Part shown: positions 51,258-60,068 of the stretch, in pieces
Position numbering within the stretch: position 1 is the first letter of the stretch
How the letters are laid out: every line of letters begins with the position of its first letter
Assembly: GCA_964503275.1 (NCBI GenBank)
Contig: CAZCZO010000003.1
Location: 1-64,000 of the forward strand
Direction: 5' to 3'
Length of the DNA: 64,000 nucleotides
DNA from: DASRAP01 sp964503275
GTDB taxonomy: Bacteria; Gemmatimonadota; Gemmatimonadetes; Gemmatimonadales; Gemmatimonadaceae
Position numbers and translations under genes: made by a program
The notes under the pieces: model-generated
What the model was told of the DNA's origin: nothing
Seen by the model: only the letters and a program-made list of their open reading frames with translations
The model's database searches: none

Positions 51258-51300
51258 GGCCCACGGTCCCTGCCGCCGCGCTCACGCAGCGACGCGGCGC

Positions 51301-51993
51301 TCAGCCGACGGGGAAGTCAAAGCGGATCGCGCGGGCGCTCCCGCGACGCCCGCGCGGTCTGGGAGCGAGTGTGAAGAGCTGTGCGGGACGGCCGCGTCCT
51401 TCGGAGCGCCATTCGTCGGTCGGGGCGACCAGCGCCGCTCCTGCGAGGGCGCGGCGGAACGAGGCTTTGTGGACGGAACGCCCCAGCAGCGCCTCATACA
51501 CGTCCTGAAGCGACGAGAGCGTGAACAGCGCGGGCAGGAAGGCGAAGGCCACCGGCGTGTGATCCAGTCGCTGCTGGACGTGGGTGTGCGCTCTCCTGAT
51601 GAGCGTCCGATGCCGTGCCGGCAGATCGGCAGGGAGGTCGTCCAGCGCGAACCAGGCGGCTTCACCGGTGGTCGGTGTACCGCGAGGTGCGACCGTCACC
51701 CACCCGACGCTCAGCTCCGCGCCCAGCGGATGCCCGGGGTCGCTTGCCGCTCCGACCTGCTCGAGCCAGGCCGGCGTGGCCCCGACCACGAAGCTGGCGA
51801 ACCGCGTCCCCGCCGCCACGATATCCTCGCCACGCGTCCACGCGGCTGTCGGGAGCTGCCAGGGCCTGCCGGCCGCCGGCGGGGACACCAGCAGGACCGC
51901 CAAGCCTCGCTCGTCGATGGTGAACGCAACGAGATCGAGGGCGCAGAACGGGGCGAGCGAAGCAGAGGGCGACGAGCGAGGGCGAACGGCCAT
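51301..51993 (-). CDS. NrtR-like regulator: degenerate Nudix domain + winged helix
   Basis: A 230-aa protein. The Nudix-like fold begins at CALDLVAFTIDERGLAVLLV and the region where the catalytic box belongs reads GTRFASFVVGATPAWLEQVGA, lacking the usual REUxEE acidic set, so it is probably non-catalytic. A winged helix (FTLSSLQDVYEALLGRSVHKASF) follows at about residues 155-215. NrtR proteins are ADP-ribose-sensing repressors, often of NAD metabolism. No such genes are adjacent, so the target is unknown. Upstream AT-rich DNA (51994-52020) carries its promoter. Confidence 0.75.
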   Translation of the reverse strand: MAVRPRSSPSASLAPFCALDLVAFTIDERGLAVLLVSPPAAGRPWQLPTAAWTRGEDIVAAGTRFASFVVGATPAWLEQVGAASDPGHPLGAELSVGWVTVAPRGTPTTGEAAWFALDDLPADLPARHRTLIRRAHTHVQQRLDHTPVAFAFLPALFTLSSLQDVYEALLGRSVHKASFRRALAGAALVAPTDEWRSEGRGRPAQLFTLAPRPRGRRGSARAIRFDFPVG

Positions 51994-52024
51994 GCCCTCA
52001 TTTTATTATCAGTACGCTACTTAT

Positions 52025-53827
52025 TCAAGGGCCCCGTACCGCGCGCATCACGCCATCGCCCCGGACCGCCAGCGGCGGGATCGTGATCGGCAATCGCCCG
52101 GTGATCGCCGCCCGACCGGCCAACGCGCGGGCGGCGGCACGCTGCGTGGCCGGTGTGCCGCTCCATCCCACCAGATAGCTCGGCGCTGCCGGGACCTGTT
52201 GCAACAGGTAGGGATTGCCGAAGGCCACGAGGATCGCGCCCGCCCGCGACGTCGCGACGCTGGTCGTGAATTCCACGAAGTCTCGCGACTGTTGGATCGT
52301 GGCGGCGTCCCAGCGCTGGGCGACGTACGAACTCACGATGACCGCATCGACCGAGTCGGCGGCGGCACGCGCGGCCGCGAAGGTCGAACTCGAGGGCGCG
52401 TCGGAGTCCACGAACACGGAGCGGACGCGGTAGCCGTCGGCGCGGAGCGTGGCGTCGAAGCTCTGCCCCGCGAGCAGATCGCTGCGCCGCGCCACGGTGA
52501 CACTGAGCACGCGCGCGGCGGGTCGCAGCGGCACGAGATCACGGTCGCGGACGAGGGTGAGCCCACGCGCGGCCAGCGTGTCGGCGAAGGCGAGATGTTC
52601 CGGCGCACCGACGATCTCGCGCAGCGCGCCGGCATCGAGGCGGGGCCTCGTCGTGAGTCCGATCGACGCCTTCGCCCGCAGGACCCGGCGCGCCGCGTCG
52701 CGCACCCGGGTCGCGGGGATCCTGCCACTGCTGACGCCGGCGACGATCGCGTCGATCGCCACCGTCACATCCTCAGGCTGGATGAGCACATCGGCGCCTG
52801 CCAGCACGGCACGTACCGCCGCCTCGCGGCCGCCGAACCGGTCGATGACGCCGCGCATGTCCATCGCATCGGTGATCGCGAGGCCATCGAAGCCCAGCGC
52901 GTCACGCAGCAACCGCCCGATCACGAGCGGCGAGAGGGTCGCGGGGACCCCACTCGTGTCGAGCGCAGGCAGATCGCCATGGAACGTCATCATGGCGCCG
53001 ACCCGTGCCGCGATCGCCGCACGGAATGGCACCAGCTCCACGCTGTCCAACCGGGCGCGCGAGACGCGCACCGTCGGAAGCGCGAGGTGCGAATTCACGT
53101 CGGTGTCGCCGTGCCCGGGAAAGTGCTTGCCCGTCGCGATCATGCCGTGCTCCTGCACGCCGCGGATGAACGACGCCCCCAGCCGGGCGACCTGCGCCGG
53201 ATCCTCACCGAACGAGCGGACGTTGATGACCGGATTCGCGGCATTGTTGTTCACGTCGAGCACCGGCCCATACACGATGTGCGTGCCCAGGGCGCGGCCC
53301 TCGCGCGCGGTGATGCGTCCCAACTCGTAGGCCAGCGCCGTGTCGTTCGCCGCGCCGAGGGCCATGGGCGGCGAGGTCCACGTGGCCCCACCGAGCTCGA
53401 TGCCGTTGGGCAGGAACACCCCACCGCGCGCACGCATCCCGGCACCCGTCTCGAAGTCGGCGGCAAAGAGCAGCGGCACGGTCGCCACGGACTGCAGCGC
53501 CTCGACCTTCGCGGCGAAGTCCAGCGGCGAGCCCACGGAGATCGTGAAGCCGCCGACACGCTCGACCTGCACCTGATGCAGCATACGCTGCCAGCGCTCA
53601 TCCGCGGCGTTCTGGAAGTCCCCGAGGATACTCGGCCATACCATCTGCGCGACCTGTTCCCGCAGCGACAATGTGGCGAGCGTCTGCTCCACCCACAGGG
53701 AGTCGCGGGCGGCTGCCACGAGGCTTGATGAGGCGGTCGGCGCGGCATCGAGCCGCGCACAGGCCACGGCCACGACGGTCCCGCCGAGTGCGAGACCCGC
53801 GCGCAGGAGCAGACGCGCGCGGCTCAC
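52025..53827 (-). CDS. Glycoside hydrolase family 3, beta-N-acetylhexosaminidase-like lipoprotein
   Basis: A 600-aa exported enzyme. The GTG at 53827 overlaps the YggX stop (GTGA) and gives the signal RLLLRAGLALGGTVVAVACA with a lipobox-like AVAC. The GH3 N-domain has the NagZ-type KHFPGHGDTDVNSHLALP motif (Asp/His dyad) and the nucleophile Asp in GLAITDAMDM. A GH3 C-terminal domain follows, as in the longer two-domain enzymes. It likely cuts N-acetylglucosamine from peptidoglycan or chitin fragments. It lies between yggX and the NrtR-like gene on the same strand. Confidence 0.88.
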   Translation of the reverse strand: MSRARLLLRAGLALGGTVVAVACARLDAAPTASSSLVAAARDSLWVEQTLATLSLREQVAQMVWPSILGDFQNAADERWQRMLHQVQVERVGGFTISVGSPLDFAAKVEALQSVATVPLLFAADFETGAGMRARGGVFLPNGIELGGATWTSPPMALGAANDTALAYELGRITAREGRALGTHIVYGPVLDVNNNAANPVINVRSFGEDPAQVARLGASFIRGVQEHGMIATGKHFPGHGDTDVNSHLALPTVRVSRARLDSVELVPFRAAIAARVGAMMTFHGDLPALDTSGVPATLSPLVIGRLLRDALGFDGLAITDAMDMRGVIDRFGGREAAVRAVLAGADVLIQPEDVTVAIDAIVAGVSSGRIPATRVRDAARRVLRAKASIGLTTRPRLDAGALREIVGAPEHLAFADTLAARGLTLVRDRDLVPLRPAARVLSVTVARRSDLLAGQSFDATLRADGYRVRSVFVDSDAPSSSTFAAARAAADSVDAVIVSSYVAQRWDAATIQQSRDFVEFTTSVATSRAGAILVAFGNPYLLQQVPAAPSYLVGWSGTPATQRAAARALAGRAAITGRLPITIPPLAVRGDGVMRAVRGP

Positions 53828-54102
53828 CAATTGATGGTCCCCTGCTTGGAGGTGTCGACGTCCTCCGCACGACCCGTCTTGAACAGGAAGGCGTCCATGT
53901 TCTTGGTCAGGAACTGGCGCGCCTGGGGATCCATGACGTTGAGGCCATAGTGGTTGATGAGCATGGTCTGCTGCTTCAACCAGTCCCCCCAGCACGGTTG
54001 GCAGGTCCCCTCGAGGATGCGCGCTCCGATGGCGCCGGGAAATGGGGCCTTCTCGAATCCATCGCGCGTCTGGCCGCAGCGCTGGCAGGTGACGTCTGGC
54101 AT
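53824..54102 (-). CDS. YggX-family Fe(2+)-trafficking / oxidative-damage protein
   Basis: A 92-aa protein. After the N-terminal TCQRCGQTRDGFEKAPFPG come CQPCWGDW, MLINHYGLNVMDPQARQF and a C-terminal basic stretch, the order seen in YggX. The two CxxC pairs form a metal site that the shorter enteric YggX lacks. YggX protects iron-sulfur clusters and limits oxidative damage. The ATG at 54102 follows GAGGAG. It overlaps the GH3 gene (GTGA), so both are one transcript. Confidence 0.85.
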   Translation of the reverse strand: MPDVTCQRCGQTRDGFEKAPFPGAIGARILEGTCQPCWGDWLKQQTMLINHYGLNVMDPQARQFLTKNMDAFLFKTGRAEDVDTSKQGTINW

Positions 54103-54435
54103 AGCTCCTCGGAAATGGGGTGGGTCGCAGCGAAATCTAGGCGGTTGGCCACGATGTCGCCGCTGCCAAGACACTGGTGGCGGATGCTTGGCCGTGCCAG
54201 ATGGCGTTATGTTTTACATCAGCGCGTGCCAAGTTTGGGTCATATTGTCTGAATTTTCCACCAAGCCCTTGCGACTGGACGACTTACGTCGACACAGAAG
54301 ACGAATCCTGTTTGACTGTATTGATTTGAGTCATATGATGTATATTGTCACTATAACCTATTGCAATATAACAACTTAGACTATAACTTTGCGTAGAGAG
54401 ACCGATACTCACTGGCAGATACCGCCACCAATTTT
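54103..54435. other. AT-rich regulatory stretch, gene-free
   Basis: This 333-bp gap separates divergent genes. The right half (54200-54435) is strikingly AT-rich for this genome, with many short palindromes (TATTGCAATA, CATATG) and the strong promoter listed separately. The left half serves the YggX/GH3 group. No small gene or riboswitch is recognisable. Confidence 0.6.
54312..54339 (+). promoter_or_regulatory. Near-consensus sigma-70 promoter of the 161-aa exported protein
   Basis: TTGACT and TATGAT are separated by 16 bp, 97 bp before the start codon, in an AT-rich field. The long 5' leader of about 90 nt includes TATTGCAATA, a possible operator palindrome. Confidence 0.6.
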
Positions 54436-54921
54436 ATGTCACTCTACCCGAAAGTACTCGTCAGCCGTCACGAAATTGTTCGTGGCATCAGCCGTGCGCT
54501 CGCGATCGGAGCCATTGCTGCGGCTGCGTCGATCGGCCTCTCCGCCGATGCGGTCGAGGCGCAGGCCAAGGGTGGACGTGAGTATCAGCGTGTCGCGCAG
54601 CAGCTGAGCGTCGCGATCCCGGAGGCAATCATCCTTCGCGAGCAACACGTGATCGCCGAGCGCGTGGTCGATGGCATGCTCGAGCGCGACATCGCGGTGC
54701 GCGTGGGCGGCAACGTCGCGATCCGGCTTGAGGTCGCGCCCCTCGGTGCAGAGTCCGTCGGCGCACGCGTGCAGGACGCCTCGGGAGCGTGGGTCGAACT
54801 CGACCGTGTCGTCGAGGTCGCGCGCGTGGAGCGCGGCGCGATGCACGACCTCCAGGTCAAGGTCCGCGTCCCACTGGGCCAGGACGCGCAGCCACTCCTG
54901 CGAGCGGTCCGGGCGTACTGA
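54436..54921 (+). CDS. Exported hypothetical protein beside pilus-like locus
   Basis: A 161-aa secreted protein starting at the ATG at 54436, with a long signal (ALAIGAIAAAASIGL...DAVEAQ). The mature part is predicted mainly beta (VVDGMLERDIAVRVGGNVAIRLEVAPLG; VQDASGAWVELDRVVEVARV) and contains no cysteines. It stands convergent with the minus-strand fibre operon, 7 bp from its end, and is driven by its own strong promoter. It could be a secreted subunit, adhesin or regulator of that locus (inference); no known family is recognised. Confidence 0.6.
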   Translation: MSLYPKVLVSRHEIVRGISRALAIGAIAAAASIGLSADAVEAQAKGGREYQRVAQQLSVAIPEAIILREQHVIAERVVDGMLERDIAVRVGGNVAIRLEVAPLGAESVGARVQDASGAWVELDRVVEVARVERGAMHDLQVKVRVPLGQDAQPLLRAVRAY

Positions 54922-54928
54922 TCGCGGC

Positions 54929-55474
54929 TCAGCTCGCCGTCAGCATCACGACGAGGGTCATGGTGTACTGCCCGGGCGTATCGACGGCCAGGTTCCACAT
55001 AGTCCGCAGATAGAGCGGGATCACCGTGCCGTTGGTCGCTGAACCCGACGCGACCGGCGCGTCCGCGGTCGTCAACAGCGTGTATGGTCCCCCATCGATC
55101 AGCGACCAGCGCAGGTCGCCCACGGGCTTGTTCCCCCGCGGCGCGACCGACACCACCGTCTGCGATGCGGACCACAGCGCGCTCCCGCCACGCACGACGA
55201 CACTCCACGGCCGATTGCCGTGGACGGTGATCACCGGCCCCGGATCGTCACGATACCCGAGTTCGAAGTCCGCGAAGGTGGGTGCGCCGAGCGAGGCCGC
55301 CGACACATGCACGCGGACCAACGTGCCCACGGTGAGGGAGACGGGGACATCGACCGCGCACTGCTGGCTCGAGTGCGGAGGGGAGCTGGTGACCGTGCAC
55401 GCCTGCGCGCGCAGCGCGGGCGACGCCACCAGCAGCAGCGCCCCCACCACGGCGGCACGTCGTAACCGACTCAT
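54929..55474 (-). CDS. Fibre-subunit-like protein A (SCPU/pilin-like)
   Basis: A 181-aa exported protein. The ATG at 55474 gives a signal (RRAAVVGALLLVASPALRAQA) and then a Cys pair (ACTVTSSPPHSSQQC) near the mature N-terminus. The domain has the repeated NKPVGDLRW motif shared with two other genes here, a PWSVVV strand and a Gly-rich C-terminus ending DTPGQYTMTLVVMLTAS, resembling the beta-strand end of spore-coat-U and chaperone-assembled pilins. It is last in the operon and overlaps the lipoprotein gene (ATGA). Role as tip or minor subunit is inferred. Confidence 0.6.
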   Translation of the reverse strand: MSRLRRAAVVGALLLVASPALRAQACTVTSSPPHSSQQCAVDVPVSLTVGTLVRVHVSAASLGAPTFADFELGYRDDPGPVITVHGNRPWSVVVRGGSALWSASQTVVSVAPRGNKPVGDLRWSLIDGGPYTLLTTADAPVASGSATNGTVIPLYLRTMWNLAVDTPGQYTMTLVVMLTAS

Positions 55475-55884
55475 CGACGGACCATCGTGAACGGCCCGGA
55501 CGCGATCGGGGGGATCGACGTCGTCCACGATCCCACGATGGAATCGTGACGCAGCGTCCCGACATGCCGCCGCGAACCCGAGGCGAACTCGAGCGTGAGA
55601 TCGAGCGTGGTCCCCCCAACGAGCCGCCCGGCCGCCAACGCCGCGACCGTCTGCGATGCGCCGCCGGGATCGCGCTCGACGCCTTGCATCGCACCGGTGA
55701 TCGCGCCCGCACTCGCACCACTCAACTCGATCTGCCCATCGATGGCGGCCAACGACGGGGTGCGCTGCGTCGCCTGGTACTGCCACACTCCGGCCACGGT
55801 GTTCGGACCGGCGTCCACACTGTCGGATGCCGCACATCCGAGTGTCACGAGGAGCGAGGCCGTCAGCATCGTCGGACGCATCAT
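55471..55884 (-). CDS. Small lipoprotein of the fibre locus
   Basis: A 137-aa protein. The signal MMRPTMLTASLLVTLGCAAS has a lipobox (LGC), so outer-membrane lipidation is predicted. The rest is a compact predicted beta domain with GVWQYQATQRTP, LDLTLEFASGSRRHV and SIVGSWTTSIPP, recalling a small lipocalin-like barrel. It overlaps the 953-aa gene upstream by 4 nt (ATGA) and the subunit gene downstream by 4 nt, so it is an integral part of the operon, perhaps an assembly or anchoring pilotin. Confidence 0.6.
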   Translation of the reverse strand: MMRPTMLTASLLVTLGCAASDSVDAGPNTVAGVWQYQATQRTPSLAAIDGQIELSGASAGAITGAMQGVERDPGGASQTVAALAAGRLVGGTTLDLTLEFASGSRRHVGTLRHDSIVGSWTTSIPPIASGPFTMVRR

Positions 55885-58742
55885 GTGGGACCCTGACCGC
55901 CAGCGCGAACAGGCGTGGTCTGCCCCGATTGTCCGCCCTGCCCGCCTTGGCGACCAGGCGGGATGAAGATACGCACGGGGCGCGGTCGCAATGGCAATAC
56001 CACCTCGCTGGCCCCGGCCGACGGATCGACGGTGACCTCGGCAGTCGCTGCGGAGAGGTCCACCGGCTCCATCAGACGGATGAGCTCGAGACTCACGCGA
56101 TAGTCCCCGGGCGGCAACGCATCGAATCGTGCTCGACGCCCGGCCTTGGGGACCACGCGCCACTGGCGACCGGCCACATCGGTCGCGACCACGACCACGC
56201 CATCGTCGGGGAGTGACACCACCCGACCCAGCGCATCCGGCTGCATCGAGACCTCGACCTCGAGACGGCCAGCGGGCACCACGCCGAACCAGTCGCTTCG
56301 TCCACTGCTCTGACGTCCGAGCACCCAGCCCAGTGGGATCGTCGACTGATCGATCACCGGCATCTCGCCGAGGCTCGACGCCGTGTGGAACTCGTAGCGC
56401 CCCTCGCGGTCCGTCACGGCGAAGCTGCTGCCACGGCGCAGCACCACGCCGGCGAAGCCTGGCTCCTTCGCATCGCGCACGCCGTTGCCATTGAGATCCT
56501 GGTACACCACGCCGGTGACGCCGCTCGGGCGCCCGGAGACCGAGGGCAGCCGCAGGTCGCTCGTGACCTGCACCGCCGTGACCCAGGGCGAGCGCGCGCC
56601 CGATCCCGCGATGACGACCGGATTGCGCTCACTCTCGATGCGGACCACGTAGCGATCCGTCACCCGGAGCCGGAGCCCGAGGATCGCGGTCGTCATGGGC
56701 CGCTGGACGCCGCCGGCAGACATCCAACCCGCCTCGGCATGGAACACCGCGAACCGACCGAACGGTCCCAGGGGAACGTCCGAGATGCGCCCCGTGACAT
56801 TCCGCGTGTTCGCCGCGAAGCCGGCACCGGGCCCGACCTCATCGAGGGACGCCTGCGCCGAGACCACCGCGAAGGGCAAGCGGGACAGCACGGTCGCCCG
56901 GGCCCCGAATCGGCTCGCGGACGCATCGGCGCTCGGGCCACCCACCGGGCGGAGCGTCTGTGTCACCGCGCCTCCCGTGGCGCCGAGACTGATGAACACG
57001 CGCTCCACCGAGTGTTGCAGCGAGAGCAGGCCATTGCGCTCGATCAGCCCGCTGGTCGCGATCGCGTCGTCGCGCTCGAACGCGCGAAGCGAGGCTCCGA
57101 TATCGAGCGTGGTGCGCGCCGCAAGCCGGATCGATGGTCCCGCCTGCAGGCCGTAGGTGCGCACCGCCTGCCGATCGCCGGTGGCATCCTCGACGCGGAA
57201 CATCGACACGCGCCACGGCGCACGGCTGGTCGTCGCGAACCCGCCGGTGAACAGCAACTCGTCAGAGGCCCGTGCGAACGCGGCGGACCCACCCGGGGTC
57301 GTCGTGTAATTCAGCTCGGCATGATAGGACTCGGCCACGCGCATCGTGCCGACATCGACGCCGAGCCCCCTGGCATCGGAGGTCGCGCGATACGCCAGAC
57401 CGAGGCGACTCCGCTGCCCCGCCACCATGCGCTCATGCGTCACGCCGGCCGCATCGAGCGCACGGTCGACGGTCGACCTGTCCCGCAGATGCGAGGCACT
57501 GATCGTCCACGCCGTCGAGTCCTCGAAGCGTCCATCGAGGACGACGCCGATCATCGGGTCCGTCGTCCGACTGCCATCGCCCGCGGGACTGAACGGTCGT
57601 GCCGCCCCGACCGCCCCCTGCCACGCGCCGATGCGCATGGTCAGATCGACACCATCACCCGCGGTGTTGAACCCCGTCAACGTGCTCGTCGGCACGAGCG
57701 TCGGCCCGAGCCCCGCGCTCCACCGCTCATCGAAGACGCGGACATAGCGCGCCCCGCTGACGAGTCCCGTCCGCGCGGCGCCACGCTGCAGGGCGCCACC
57801 GATGCGCGGGGCCAACACCGTCTGCGCGTCCACCCGGGCGCTCCCCCAGACCGGTCCGCGCAGGGCGAGCACACTACCGGTGAGCGGTGCGAGGCCCGGC
57901 GCGAACACGGACGCGGTCGAGACGCTGAGGATCGGGGCGCCCGCTGTGCGCCGCGCCGCGCGCTCTGCATCCACCGAGAGGATCAGCCCCGCATCACCCG
58001 CGGTGGACCCATCGGGGCGCGTGAGCTCGACGCTCAACCCCTGATCGCCCGGACTCACCGTCGTCGGCACCGTGCCTCGGTACTCGATCCGCTCGCGCGC
58101 TCCGGGCTGCAGCACGACGACCGCCGTAGCGGGGCGCACGACCCCCCAGCCCGCCGGTGCACGCACGCTGAGCGCCAACGTGTCCACGACATTGCCGCGG
58201 TTCATCACCGAGAACGCGAACACGAAGCGCTCGGCCGGTCGCACCCCGAGTCGCCCGGGCTCGATGTGGGCGGTGGTGGCGTACACCGACGTCACCTGGG
58301 CCACCAGTGGCACGACGATGCGCACGTCGCCGGCGACGAACTGCACGTCGCCGATGCTCTGCTCACCGGCAAAGACGCCATCCGCCACGCTCACGGTGAA
58401 GATGAGCTCGCGAAGACTCGCCGACGCGCGAAAGCCGCCCGAGGTCCGGCCGATCAATCGAAAACCGGGGCGCACGGTGGCGACGTACCGCACGGAATCG
58501 CCCGCTGGCAGCTCCGTTGGCACCGGGACCTGAAGGACGCGGAACTCGCCCGGGGTGAGGTCGATCCGAAGGGTCGGGTTGACCCGCAACGAGGCGGAAT
58601 CGCGCTCGACCGCACGGATCGGTCGACCCGCGCCCGCGAGTGTCCCGCGGACCGGGCGAAGCGCCTCCTGCGCGTCGAGAGCGGACGCGACCCAGACGAG
58701 TCCGGCGGCGACCGACCACCGGAGGTACTGTCCGACCCGCAT
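55881..58742 (-). CDS. Large secreted/outer-membrane protein in usher position, unrecognised type
   Basis: A 953-aa exported protein (signal VGQYLRWSVAAGLVWVASALDAQ). The N-terminal 300 residues contain a NEW3-like or surface beta domain (RIDLTPGEFRVLQVPVP; SVMNRGNVVDTLALSVRAPAG). The middle 300-680 region is rich in alternating strands (VDLTMRIGAW, AELNYTTTPGG) and could form a barrel. The C-terminal part is an SdrD/CNA-B-like domain (GVVYQDLNGNGVRDAKEPG; TDREGRYEFHT) and a Gly-rich tail. It sits between a subunit gene and the small lipoprotein, exactly where an usher is encoded in chaperone-usher systems, but lacks FimD/PapC-like motifs that I can see. Confidence 0.55.
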   Translation of the reverse strand: MRVGQYLRWSVAAGLVWVASALDAQEALRPVRGTLAGAGRPIRAVERDSASLRVNPTLRIDLTPGEFRVLQVPVPTELPAGDSVRYVATVRPGFRLIGRTSGGFRASASLRELIFTVSVADGVFAGEQSIGDVQFVAGDVRIVVPLVAQVTSVYATTAHIEPGRLGVRPAERFVFAFSVMNRGNVVDTLALSVRAPAGWGVVRPATAVVVLQPGARERIEYRGTVPTTVSPGDQGLSVELTRPDGSTAGDAGLILSVDAERAARRTAGAPILSVSTASVFAPGLAPLTGSVLALRGPVWGSARVDAQTVLAPRIGGALQRGAARTGLVSGARYVRVFDERWSAGLGPTLVPTSTLTGFNTAGDGVDLTMRIGAWQGAVGAARPFSPAGDGSRTTDPMIGVVLDGRFEDSTAWTISASHLRDRSTVDRALDAAGVTHERMVAGQRSRLGLAYRATSDARGLGVDVGTMRVAESYHAELNYTTTPGGSAAFARASDELLFTGGFATTSRAPWRVSMFRVEDATGDRQAVRTYGLQAGPSIRLAARTTLDIGASLRAFERDDAIATSGLIERNGLLSLQHSVERVFISLGATGGAVTQTLRPVGGPSADASASRFGARATVLSRLPFAVVSAQASLDEVGPGAGFAANTRNVTGRISDVPLGPFGRFAVFHAEAGWMSAGGVQRPMTTAILGLRLRVTDRYVVRIESERNPVVIAGSGARSPWVTAVQVTSDLRLPSVSGRPSGVTGVVYQDLNGNGVRDAKEPGFAGVVLRRGSSFAVTDREGRYEFHTASSLGEMPVIDQSTIPLGWVLGRQSSGRSDWFGVVPAGRLEVEVSMQPDALGRVVSLPDDGVVVVATDVAGRQWRVVPKAGRRARFDALPPGDYRVSLELIRLMEPVDLSAATAEVTVDPSAGASEVVLPLRPRPVRIFIPPGRQGGQGGQSGQTTPVRAGGQGPT

Positions 58743-59212
58743 CACGGAACGGTCTGGATGATCGTGAGCCGCACCGTCGTGGAGTACGTCCCCGGCGGGG
58801 TGGAGGTCCACTGCAACAGCGTGCGGAACTCAAGCGTACCGGAGAGACCGGGATCGGAGAACGACGTGGGTCCCTGCACGATGACTGGTGATGTCGTCAG
58901 GGCGACGAAGCCCGGCGACGCCACGCGCTGCCAGCGGAGATCACCGATCGGCTTCCCATTGCCGAGCGTGGTGGTCAGCGCGTGGATGTACATCGTCACC
59001 GTGCGCGACTGATTGGCCCCCTGCCGCGCGATGGTGTAGTTGAGCGCGGTGCTCGCGTTGACGTAGCCGTCGTCGTAATGCGCGGCGGTCACCGTCGGGA
59101 AGGTGACGCTGCCCGTGACCGTCAGCGTCGTTGCGATGGATGGCCCCTGCGCGACGACGATGCCGGACATCAGCGAGAGCGCGCCGATGGCCCGCCACAG
59201 CGACCGGAACAT
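58742..59212 (-). CDS. Fibre-subunit-like protein B
   Basis: A 156-aa exported protein with signal RSLWRAIGALSLMSGIVVAQ. It has no cysteines but carries the shared GNGKPIGDLRW motif and a C-terminal STPPGTYSTTVRLTIIQ strand, like the other two subunits. The mature N-terminus is short and Thr-rich. Its start overlaps the chaperone stop by 4 nt (ATGA), and its stop overlaps the 953-aa gene start by one base (TGATG), so it is part of the same transcript. Probably a structural subunit or adaptor of the fibre. Confidence 0.6.
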   Translation of the reverse strand: MFRSLWRAIGALSLMSGIVVAQGPSIATTLTVTGSVTFPTVTAAHYDDGYVNASTALNYTIARQGANQSRTVTMYIHALTTTLGNGKPIGDLRWQRVASPGFVALTTSPVIVQGPTSFSDPGLSGTLEFRTLLQWTSTPPGTYSTTVRLTIIQTVP

Positions 59213-60036
59213 CAGCGCTCCTGCGGACCGATCTCGACGTCGAGCTGCGCGGCAACCCGCTCGGGCCCGCCGGCGTCGAGCAACACCAGTCCCACGTAGC
59301 GTCCGGGAGCGACACGCGGCATCGGGATCACCAGCCGACGGGTGGCGCCCGGGAGGACGGGGAACGCCTCGATCGCGGTGGTCCCCGCGACACTGTTGTC
59401 GAGTCGACGCAGCTCGAGCACCCCGCCGGGACGCGCCTGCAGTTCGCCCGTGGAGCCCACGTACACGACCGCGACGGGCCCGCGCACCGTGCGCTGGTCG
59501 ATCTGCAGCGTCGTGTCGGCCAGGACATAGGCCGAGTCGATGGAGACGTCGCGGCGCGCGCCCGCCGGCTCCACGTAGATCTTGATGCCGGTCTTCACCA
59601 CGACCTGCAGTTGCACCGCCCCACTGTCCGACACCATCTGCGGGGCCTGCGACAAGGTCAGCAGGGACCAGCAGACCGTGGCCGGGGCATCGTCCGCGAG
59701 CACGACGCGCACTTGCTGGGTCTGCCCTGGCTCGATGCGCAGCGCGGCCGGGAACACCGACAGCGTGTTGCGACACGACCCGCGCGTCGTACCCAGGGGG
59801 AGATATTGATTCGTCCCGGCGAGATCCCGCTCCCAGTCCATGAACTCCGACGAGAGCGTGATCGCGTCGCTCCCGACATTGCGCATCGTGACCGTCCCGA
59901 CGCGCCCAGCGGCGTCGGGACGGAGGAAGACCTCGAGATTCTCGACTTCGAGCTGCGCGCGCGCCGGGCTCGCGGTCACCGCGAGCGCAACGGCCACCAT
60001 CGCAGCGACGCGGAGCGAACGCCCGCGGCGCCTCAT
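59212..60036 (-). CDS. PapD-like periplasmic pilus-assembly chaperone
   Basis: A 274-aa periplasmic protein. After the signal VAAMVAVALAVTASPARAQ come two immunoglobulin-like domains. Domain 1 has LEVENLEVFLRPDAAGRVGTVTMRN and the strand LSVFPAALRIEPGQTQQVRVVL, which resembles the chaperone's G1/F1 region, and domain 2 runs to RLVIPMPRVAPGRYVGLVLL. Two cysteines (C near TTRGSCRN and one in ATVCWSLL) may form a disulfide. Chaperones of this family hold fibre subunits before export. It is longer than PapD (about 240 aa) and lies 32 bp after the main subunit gene. Confidence 0.78.
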   Translation of the reverse strand: MRRRGRSLRVAAMVAVALAVTASPARAQLEVENLEVFLRPDAAGRVGTVTMRNVGSDAITLSSEFMDWERDLAGTNQYLPLGTTRGSCRNTLSVFPAALRIEPGQTQQVRVVLADDAPATVCWSLLTLSQAPQMVSDSGAVQLQVVVKTGIKIYVEPAGARRDVSIDSAYVLADTTLQIDQRTVRGPVAVVYVGSTGELQARPGGVLELRRLDNSVAGTTAIEAFPVLPGATRRLVIPMPRVAPGRYVGLVLLDAGGPERVAAQLDVEIGPQER

Positions 60037-60068
60037 CGACAGCAGACCGTTGCGCACGACAGTCGCGC

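Noticed and set aside
54103..54435. Riboswitch or small RNA in the AT-rich gap
   Set aside because: No conserved riboswitch core can be recognised; palindromes and a promoter explain it better.
56385..59012. An 875-codon open frame on the plus strand
   Set aside because: It is antisense to the usher-position protein, with only Arg/Asp/His-rich composition and no start region.
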